A stretch of 64,000 nt of DNA. Origin: Ciona savignyi. Its lineage: Eukaryota; Chordata; Ascidiacea; Phlebobranchia; Cionidae. Each line of letters starts with the position of its first letter. Position 1 is the first letter of the stretch. Below the pieces are notes generated by a model. That model was not told the origin of the DNA, did no database searches, and was given only the letters and a program-made list of their open reading frames with translations. Position numbers and translations under genes: made by a program. The DNA is taken from assembly GCA_000149265.1 (NCBI GenBank), contig CH002517.1, forward strand, positions 327,109-391,108, written 5' to 3'. Positions 46,435-57,400 of the stretch are shown here, in pieces.

Positions 46435-48180
46435 ATTACCACGTACTAAACCTTCAAGTTAACAGTAACAGAAACTTTTCCAAGTAATAACATTTATTAC
46501 AATTAAAAAAAACAAGGCTAACTGTTTTAAATGAAAATCTTTGAAAATTTAAATGGCATAGTTTGTCTATGGTAAGCTGCATGTGTGGACATCCAAGCCA
46601 ACACAAGCTGTTCAAAACACAGGTCATAAAAAAGTAAAAGTACGTATTACAATTTAAACAGCAAAGCTAATTCGCGTATTTGAAAATTTTAAAAATTATA
46701 ATTTGAAAGTTTGCACAAGACAAAAATTTATAGTTTGAAAGTTACCACAAGACAGCCATTTAAAAGTACGTTGGAAAAGTAATAACATTTAGTACAATTT
46801 AAAAAAACAAACCTAATTCTTGTGATTGAAAATCTTAAAAATTCATAATTCGAAAAAGTCACCACAAGACAGCCATTCAAAAGTACGTCAGAAAAGTATT
46901 AACATTGAAATATTAACACTTGGATGAAAATGTGCTGTTAGTCCAAGCACAGAATGACATTTATACACACAGTACTATGATCGATATACAGTGCATGGGT
47001 GTTTGAAGTACATTTGGTAACGGAAATGTATTAGAATTAATATTCGGGAAATATGTTTTGGTGGTTAACGAAAAAAAGGGAAAATCAACTTTATAAAATA
47101 GCAGTTTTTGTTTTACAACTTTATTGCTGCAGTAATACTGAAATGTAAGTATTATTATAACACTTAATTGGACTTATATATTAAAAAATAACCGGGTTAA
47201 CAAAGTTGAAAATTTTTCCAAAATTTTTTTAACACATTTTTTTATCTTGAAAAGTTTTCGTCCAAAATGTAGTGAAATAATTTTGAAATACTTAACCCAA
47301 AATACAACACAATATTTCCTTTAAAAAACAAAGAATAATCTAACATATGGCACATACAATATATTAGAATTGCAACACTTATCAATATATGACATGGACA
47401 TTACAGGAAAATTGACTTAAAAAAATTTGATTTTTCACAGTCGAAATTTTTTATCTCAGTTCGTTTGATTTTTAAAATGGTCGCTTGCCCAAGATAATTT
47501 CATTTTTAGGAAACTATTGGCAAGAGTATGGTTAAAAGAATGTTTAGAAAAAATATGGCTTTTATCCATTGATGCATGTAAACCAGTTAAGTTTAATAGG
47601 ATGCTTTTGTATTTTAAATTTGTATGTTATATAATCCGATGCCTAAAGTCACTGGAGCTATTGCAGTGCTATTAAGATATCGAATATAAACATATAAATT
47701 CTATCTTAATGAATGGTAAAAATTATATTCATATATTTGTCAAAAAATGATATTTCTTTGTTTTTCGTTGGATAACGCTTATGCCCAAAGTCGAGTTATT
47801 AAGTTTACTATTTGTATAACCTATTTTAAGCCAGAGTTTAAGTCCGGGCTCTCTTCAATGCCCTGCTAAGTATAATTACAGATATAAGGTTGATACACAC
47901 ATTGTGTTCAGAAAACGTGGCCCATATTCGCAGAGAAGTACATAATGGACTGAGGAATGGCTTATTAAACACAAAAAAGGTTCAGAAATGTTCGTAAAAA
48001 TAAAATAAATGAAAAATTTCTTGTAGGTTGGAAAAGAAGACGATTTAAATTCATATAAAAGTAAAATTTCTTACAGTTAAATGATTCACACATGAAACTT
48101 GATTTGATAGAGGGCAAAAAATACGAATATTTCACAACAAATAACATTCAGAAAAAAAATTATAATTTGTTTTTATTGTT
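46435..48180. other. AT-rich intergenic region with a diffuse ~130 bp repeat
   Basis: 46480-46920 carries about three diverged units with AGTAATAACATTTA(G/T)TACA, AAAACAAACCTAATTC and CACAAGACAGCCATT(T/C)AAAA. The rest shows no exon, RNA gene or recognisable element. Confidence 0.55.
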
Positions 48181-48300
48181 ATGGAGTTGGGGCAAGATTT
48201 TTGGTGTCTCGGTTGGAATCGGTGTCATGATCGCGAATATTTAATTTCGATAAAATATTGCGCAATTTATGGGTTTTTGGGTTGGGTCATGATCGGAACA

Positions 48301-48306
48301 TTTATT
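48301..48306 (-). promoter_or_regulatory. Candidate poly(A) signal of the GT47 gene
   Basis: AATAAA on the minus strand, 175 bases after the stop codon at 48481. Confidence 0.45.
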
Positions 48307-48480
48307 TACGATAAAAAAATGCGCAATTCTTAGGTGCGCCGAACACAATTTCGCAGGGTCAACGTTATTAGGTTAACATTGGGGGTTTCGGGCAAGATTT
48401 TCGGGGTTTAGGTTGCAATAAAGGGATAATTGAGAAGATTTAGCTAAAAACTAATTTACGGCCTTAGAAACATGGAAATA

Positions 48481-51400
48481 TTATAAAACCCGATATTTTG
48501 TGATGTGCCTACGACGCCACAGTTGTATCATTATGGAATGGAAAGCGTCGTTAGGTTGGGCTGGGTTGCTCCAAACGAAATGAGAATAAACACTTTTGAT
48601 GTATTCCTGCATTCCATACAGTTGGTTGGCAGAGATACTTTGTAACACTGATTTCAATATTGATATCTGTGGGGGGTATAATGAAAAATTAAGCTTGTAT
48701 GTAATAGAAAGCAAAAAGTATAAAGTTAAAATTGCACTTTTTATATTGAGACATTTCGAAATGTAACTTAATTTTATTATCAATTACAGCATAATGCATG
48801 TAGTTATAGGATAGTCTAAGCAAAAAGCATAAAGTCAAAACTGTACTTTTCATTTTAAGACGTTTCAGAATGTAACCAAATTCCATTAACAATTACAGCA
48901 TAATGCATTTTAAAATATACATACATATATTTAGTTTAATTCCAAAGGTTGTGATCTTGAAAAAAACAGCACATGTAAACTAAGTAATTTGTATAAATCG
49001 TGAATATTTGGGATGTGGAATTGATAGTCTAAGCAAAAAAGGATTAAGATAATATAGAATCCAATAAAAAATGGAATAAATTTACATCTCATTATTGTAT
49101 CAATATAAAAAGTACATTTATTACTTTATGCTTTTTGCTTAGACTATCCTACAACTCCATGCATTATGCTGTAATTGATAATTGAATTGAGTTACATTCC
49201 GAAACGTCCCAATATAAAAAGTTTTAAATTATGTATTTTGTGTAAACTAATCAAGACTAATGAGAATGTACACAGAATGGATTGTTGCACTTTGACTCAG
49301 AGATAATTCATTAACCCAATGACATCACTTAACACACTTTTGCTAATGAGGCATTAGAAATCTACTGTGTGTGACTAACAATGGACATAATGACATCACA
49401 AAGAGCTAATCTCTCTCTTTGAGTGTCATTGACTTTAAGTACTTGGAGTGTTTGAAAAAATAACCATTTTAATTAATCTATTGTATTTATTTTGTTCAAT
49501 TACTTTATAGCTTAAGACTGTGTTTACTTTGATTAATGTATATTTCGTCATTATATATGCTGTGTATTCTTAGAGTTAATAAGGAGTGATACACTTTTTG
49601 TGATATAACTTCCACAGATTAGACAAAAGGGTGTGTCGCCTTTCAACCATAAGGTTTAAGGTTAAAAACTGGTCGCTAGCTAGTCAATTGTGTCCTTGGG
49701 CAAGTCACTTAATGGACATTGCATGAACTCAGTGGATTAATGGGTTCTACTTTGGGCTTAGGGAAAGTGTGGCCTGGGTTTGGAAAATGGTTGGAGAATG
49801 AAGGGGTTATTTGTGCAAAGGTGAAGGGTTGCCTGGGGCTTGGAAAGAAAGTTGTTCGGAGCTTAAAAAGTGGGTTATCTGAAGCTTAAAACTTTTCTTT
49901 AGTAGTTTATCTTTTAGTAGACTTAAAATAGAGATTGGAATGGGGCTACCTGGGGCATAAGTTTATTAAATCATTCCTGACAAAACTCACCTGGGACTCG
50001 GGGAGAATAACAGACATCTTGCCCCAATCCACCAGCCCTTGCAGGGGTAGATGGTAATGGTCGGATATGATCACTGGGACACAACCCATGAATATCGCCT
50101 CCATGAGTCTTGGACTCCACGACTGTGGAAGGGAATGTTGTTTACTTTGCAGCACAAGAATGGGGACGGAGCAGTTTTAAATGAATTAATGGATGATGGT
50201 TGAATATACATCCAGGCTGTAATTGCCCTGGCAAGCCACTTTACATTGCTTCAACCCAGTGGTATCTAATGAGTTGTCCAAATTAAAAGTCATGTTTGAT
50301 TATCCACACACTGTAATATCTTCAACAACTCGAATGTGAGCATGAGGTGTATTACTGTGCACCTAAGGAAGCCACTTTACATTGCTCCAACTCAGTGGTA
50401 TCTAATAAGTCGTCCAAATTGAAAGTCATGTCTGATTATCCACACATTGTAATAGTTATAGCAACTCGACTGTGAGCATGAGGTGTATTACTGTGCACCT
50501 GAGCAAGCCACTTTACATTGCTCCAACCCAGTGGTATCTAACGAGTCGTCCAAATAGAAAGTCAGGTAAAAGTTGTACGAACGTGGCAAAGTTCTATTAA
50601 CGTCAATAACCACGCCTTCAGCAACTCGACTTTGGCCAGGACGCAATAATAAGTTCGGCGAAAATATTTACACCAACGGCCAACCACAATACATTAATTA
50701 TCGCCTCATGAAAATTAAACCAAACATTAAACTTAAAACCAAACAGAACTGGGAGATATTACCTCATTACATCGATTATGTTGACCAAGTTCAAGATTAA
50801 ATGATAAGGGCTGATATTTTGACGACAGATTAATAATTAAAATTACCACAAACTTGACAGTAATGAACAGTGTAAGCCGAAAAAAGATAAGAAAGTCGTG
50901 CGGTTTTAATTCGGGTTGGTTTTGTGCAAATGTACGGTCTAGACTTTGGATACGTGATTGGCAAGAAATATTGTCTGCATTGCAATTTTTGTCACGTCTG
51001 CGTCGCCAAAAAAAAAACGCTCCGAAATTTTTTTTTTTATTTTTCTAATGGATATCCTACAAATGAATTTTTTTCATTTTCATTAATGTGGTGGTTTTTT
51101 ACATGACTGTTTAGTCGGTTAACGAAGATTTATGCCCATTAAAATCTCTAAACTTTTGCTATTTTTTAAATAGATATTATATTTTGCTATTTTTTAAATA
51201 GATATTATATTTGTTATTTTTTACATTTTGCCATTTTTTTATATTTTTCCATTTTTCCATTTTTATTTTTTTTTATATAAATAGGCTATTTTTTATATTT
51301 TTCCACAATTTATTTTTTATTTTTTTAGATTTAAATACTTTTTAAAACTTTGCTACTTGAGTAACTGTTATCCTGTTACCGTCTTTTACCAACAGAGCTG

Positions 51401-54400
51401 GTTTATTTGTGTGGAAATGTGTACGGTACGGACTTATAGACATAAAATACTTGGAAAAAAATTAGAGTGTTCAAAGCAGGCTCTCGAGCCTGGATAATGG
51501 TGCATGGAATAATGGAATAGGACGTCGGTTCTATTTTGTTGGTTTTCGGAGCGCGAGGTAATGATTAAGAGGGACAGACGGGGGCATTCGTACTGTGCCG
51601 TTAGAGGTGAAATTCTTGGATCGGCGCGAGACAAATGACTCTGAAAGCATTTGCCAATATGTTTTCTTTAATCAAGAGTGAAAGTCAGAGGTTCGAAGAC
51701 AAAATTTAACAAATGAAAATTGTTTTACCAACACTTACCTCTCTACCACGAAAGATGAGACAGAATTTGGATTTTTTTAGCTTCTCAATGTACGTTGCCG
51801 AAGCCAGCGCGTGGTTTATGATTTCTATGTCAGGATCCGAGTGCCACGTCTTCCAAGCTAACGGACGAATACGACCACTGGGGGGGGTGTCGTACACAAA
51901 TTAATATGATATTTATGAAAATTTAGTAAAGGAAATTGAACAGAAAATAAAAGGGGCGTTATTACACGGCAATCGTCAGATTACCTTATGCCAGGGACCG
52001 GAAATCACTTGGAGCCGTAAAATTAATAATAAATTTGCAATGTAAACAACAACACTGTGGGATAAAGACTAGCGAGTTCTTCAGCTTGTTTTACTTATGC
52101 ATGGGTATTAAAGTTGTAGAATAGTCTAAGCAAATGCATAAAAACAAGGTTAATATGTTGACAGATTTAACGCTTGAAGAACTTAATTACTGGAGATTCA
52201 ACTTTTAAGACGATAAATCAAAACCTAGCAAGATAAAAACAAAACATATCCAATTTCACAAAAACAGCGAAAACCATAATGTTAAAATTGTACTTTAAAT
52301 ATTAAGGCGATTAAAACAATAACACAAAGGTTTGACTATCCTACAACTCCATGCATTATGCTGTAATTGATAATGGAATTGAGTTACATTGCGTACATCT
52401 CAATATGAAAAGTACAAATTTGACTTTATACTTTTTGCTTAGACAAATAATTTTTCGATCTTTTTGACCTTGTGGTGCACTTTGCATGGGGAGTCAAAAC
52501 AATATTCTAACTGCTCAAACAATTTAGGAAAAATATGGAAAATTAAAAGTTTAATTTAAATAATTTTATCACCAAATTTTCCACATAACGAAATTACTGT
52601 TTCTTGAGCGCTCTTGCTTTTCGAAAGTTAATGTAGAACTAACGTTACAATGGAAAAGAACGAACGAGACACTAACCATTTAGTAGTTTATGATCTATGC
52701 ACACTCTGTCGTAAATTTACGATATGCAAGTGTGGCGTACCTAGCTAAACCCCTGTGGCGCACTAGTGCGAAGTGGCCCACCCTTTGAGAAGCACTGGCT
52801 TAGACTATCCTACAACTCCATGCATTATACTGTAATTGATAATGGAATTAAGTTACATTCCGAAACGTCTCAATATGAAAAGTACAATTTTGACTTTATG
52901 CTTTTTGCTTAGACTATCCTACAACTCCATGCATTATGTTGTAAATCGAGACCAATCAAGACAAAAGACATCAACTCCACGAAATCGACGAAATCACCTT
53001 GTCATATCCCCAGCGAAGAAAGCCAAGATTGATCTCGATGACCTCACGTTGGCTCCTCCTCTTCCTATGGAGTGGATGTTCGATAACCCACTAGAGGGCG
53101 TTGGTGGTACGCTGATATCCTGTGATAGAAGATTTCTATGTCATGTATGATTGTGTGGCCGAATGGTTAAAGTGACCACATAGAGAAATTACATAGAAAG
53201 ATTTCAATAGAAAAAAAACATCTTGTTAAACAGCTCAGCAGAAGTTTGAAACCTACACTGTCCCCCCAAAAAAGATTTCTATGCGTTTTTTACTTACTTC
53301 AAATCTTTTAAATTGACATTTATATGTTGATTTTTCACTTTCAATGCTTAAAATAACATTTATATGTTATTTTTTTCGCAAAGTTTTTGACCACATCAAA
53401 AATGAAACACCTGAACACTATGCACTAATTATAAATACGAACCTCCTATAGCGACTGTCTTAGAATAAAAAAAACTACAGTATGACATCATAATACCTTG
53501 TGTGGTACAAAGTAGGGGTCACTATAGTCAGCAGTGTTAACCAGCGCGATTGAGTTCTTCATATAATCCTCCCCAATTTGAGCCCCAATGTCATGGGAAC
53601 AGATGTAGAAGTGATCGGCTCCATTCGACCTCACCCAGTATGGGTATCTGGGGATTTTGGGGTTCGTGAAATGACTGGGATGATATAAATGCTGGGTGAG
53701 ATAATGTTTTAGATTGAGTGGGGGCCTGGGGGGGTATTGTGGTAGAGGGTCAGGTGGTGTGCTTATCAAGGTTTATTTGTGTGTAAATGTCCGTTGGGTT
53801 TAGATAATGTCCGTTAAATGCCCTGGCCTAGAATACAACCGACTAGCTTGTGACCAGTTTTGAACTTCTTCGGGCTTCGGCTCAAATGCGAAACACTAAC
53901 CCACCAAGCTAATCGGTCAAAACCAGGTTTTAAATGTTACTTTTCAATTGATATCAGTGGAGAGGCAAGCCAATCACTTGGTATAAGCATTGTGAGTCAT
54001 AGAACCAGTGATAGAAACAAAGACAAAAGATTTCAACCAACAATGGAAACCCAATAAAGGTAAGTATAAGGGGAAAACTAAAAGGAGGGAAAGCGGAAAG
54101 GCAAAAAGGAGGGAAACTGCATACTAAAAGAAAGATGAGGAAATTACAGTTAGTTTTAAACGTGGGGTTAGAGTTAGGGTTAGTTCTGGGGTTGAGATTA
54201 GTGTTTAGGAAAGGGTTAAAAATAATTTTGATAGTTTTAGTAAGCAGTTTCCCTCCTTTCCGCTTTCCCTGCATTTAGCGTTGCCCTAAGTATAAGACTC
54301 ACTTTTTCTGTATTTCGGATAAAATTTCCGCCGTTATTTTCTTCGCTTCCACGATTCCCTCGTGCTCGGTTGGAAAGTCGAGGATGTAGGAGGAGCATCG

Positions 54401-57400
54401 GATCGGGATGAAGAACATCGTCGCGATCTCTGGGTCCTGGATGAGATTTAGAACAGGATATTCATGTTTAACCTTGTGAATGGGAAACCAAGGGGGTTAA
54501 CACACGGGCAATAGTTAGATTACCTCGCGCCCACCGTCGGGTTACCGGAACTATTGCAGTGTGTTGTGTATGATACAGATGTTCCTTCTATTTGGTAGAA
54601 CCCAAAAAACCGCTGGGTTTAGGCAATGTCCATTAAGTGCCTTGCGCAAGGACACAACCGACTAGCTAGCGACCAGTTTCGTACCTGCAACCCTCTGGTT
54701 AATTTTTTAATCATAAATAAATTCTGCCGCTACTGTGGGTATGTGAATAGCTCCGTACCAACATAGACAACCTACGCGAGTACGGAAGGTTGATTTCTCA
54801 AGTCGGTCGGCAAATATCCGCTCAACGGCGTACCCTGACACTCGGTGGGGGTGGTGATCAATTCCAATTTTCGTCTCGTAAATATAAATCTGGGGAGAAA
54901 AAGCAAAAAAAAATACCAAAAAAAATAAAAAATAAAAAAAGAGAAATACCAAATTATGTACAAAGAAATTAATAGAGGTACAGTCAAGCTGAGAAGAAAA
55001 AAAATATAATAAAAAGGTTCGGTTGTGTTGCCTAATGGTTAATGCGTCAGATAAACATACTGAATTCTACACATAAATCGGTCTTAGCAATCTGCTAAAC
55101 ATGGGTTCGAAACTTAGTTAAAAACAGATATAAATCTGTGGAAACAGATTTCGTTTATTTTTTAAAAATTTTGTTGGATTTGAATTAAATATGATGTCCA
55201 TTTACGGGGTGGACTTATATAAAACAGATGCTACTTGGCACTATGTTTTACTTCTTATTCTACCACTGCAATTTTTAATTATAGAAGGACATATCTGTAG
55301 TACTGAAATCTAGCTTATCTTGTAAAGTTTCTCATTTTGCTTATTAAAAATTGGATCGATTTTAAAATCATATGTCATACCACCAAACCTAGGGCCAAAA
55401 AGTCATGAGAGTAAGAATTTACTCTTGCAACTAAAAATTAATTAATGATTACCGCTAGGGATGCACAAACTAGAATATCGAATCTTCCGGATTCGAATCC
55501 TACGGGATTCGAATCCAAATATTACGTTTATTTCGAATGTTTGGATTCGAAATAATATACATTGCACATTAAGAAACTATATTTGCATGAAGTTCCTTTT
55601 TATTTCCATTGTACACGTTGCAGCAGCGTTGATTATAATGGATATTATAAGCATGGGCACCGGCTTCCGCTGCGCAATAATTATCACATTAAATCGCCTA
55701 ACCGCAGCGCCGCTTTTCCAGCGGTGTTTATTGCTTTGATCGGCGGTTTGACCTAGGGTTACGTTGACCTAGATTCAATACAGGACCACTGACGCACTCC
55801 CGTTTTTCCCCATGTTCTTCCCATTACTAAGTATTAGCTAGAGAGAACAGTAGGCTAACATCGGTTAACGGTTAACGGTTTTTTTCTTTGATCAGTTAAC
55901 CGTTATAGAAATCTGGATTCTTGCACAGCCCTCGCAGACACATAAATATTTGGTATATTCTTTCCGTATTGTTGACGCTGAGCTGCGTATTAACGACCAT
56001 GCAATATTTTAGCGGGGAAGTATTTATATTAAACACTTAAACTCCTGGCTTAATCTTTTAGCTTTGTAAATCGTTAGTATCATAGTTCTATCCGAGTTAA
56101 TTCGAGGCATAGGGACGACTGTGACGTCATAAAATTTCGCGCAACGGTAACATTTTACTGAAGTCGCCGCCTATGATTATAAGTATGTAATCACACTGGC
56201 CAAAGAGGTAGTCGCTGAAGCTGAAATTTTTGACGATCTTGCCACTTTAACTCGAGTTTGCTTTTTAATATAGAATAGGATTCGATATTCTGGATTCGAA
56301 ATAACTATTCTAGAATACCAAGATATTCTAGTTTGTGCATCCCTAATTACCGCGACCGCTTTCTATTCAACTTGCGTATGGGAAAATAAATAACAAATTC
56401 TAACCATTGCGACTGTTTTTATTATACACATTGAATGTCTTTTTTTAACAGGTTTCATTTTATTTTGTTAAAAAATTTACCATAACTCGCGTGAGCTTTC
56501 ACACACGAGCAAATTCTAACTTACCCGAAATTTGATGGATTTTTGGAACTGCACACCATTTTTCATAAACAATGAAATTGACGCCACCGATTTCCTATTA
56601 ACTTACCTTTAAACTTGCAGACATTTCAGCATGATCAACTGCATAATCTGACTTTGCATTCTATGGATGAATGGATGATGGGCATTAATATACAGTTAAA
56701 TTGTTTATAGAATGGATTAGTAAAATTAACTAATTTGGTTATGCGATTTACATGAAGTAACTACGTGTGTTACATACAGCTTAAAGTTAGAATTCTTTTC
56801 TACTTTAAAAATAAACACAATGTACCAACATCAAAAACAAAAACGAAATTTGTCCCAATTTTGTCTGGATTTTTAGCAAAATCTACATCCAAGTTCTATT
56901 ATTATTCATAATACCTTGGTATTTTTATAATCAAGTTGCTTGATATATAGATCTGCTTGTCCAGGTTGATAGTTGGAAACTGATGATTTTAACCATCCAT
57001 TGCTGTTAAAGCCTGCGGATTTTAACCGTTTCAAGTCAATAATAAAAAAGCCAGTACTTAGCTTTCAGAAGAATATTGATGTTTTGCTTGTATTAATACT
57101 GGGAGAGAACAAAGTACAAATCCTAGCTGCCACATAACTTTATGGAATGCAGAAATACACCAAAAGCGCATATTATTACTTCGTTAGAGAGGCCACTGCT
57201 TTTAACATTCGCGAAAATAAAACAAACATAATCAACATATGCTATGTTTTTCAAAGCGATTCAAAATTCAAATAGGAAATGTGATTTACAGAATTCAAAA
57301 GATAGTGAAAGTAGAAAACTAGTGATCGCAAAATCATTTCAGAGCAATTCGGAATTTTAGATTTAAAATTTTTGAATATAGAATATCTCTCCTTACCTAC

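Noticed and set aside
51434..51634. 66-residue minus ORF
   Set aside because: Overlaps the 18S rRNA fragment; not coding.
52836..53150. 104-residue plus-strand ORF with a lysine-rich stretch
   Set aside because: It is antisense to a GT47 exon (53119-52998), which phases perfectly with its neighbours.
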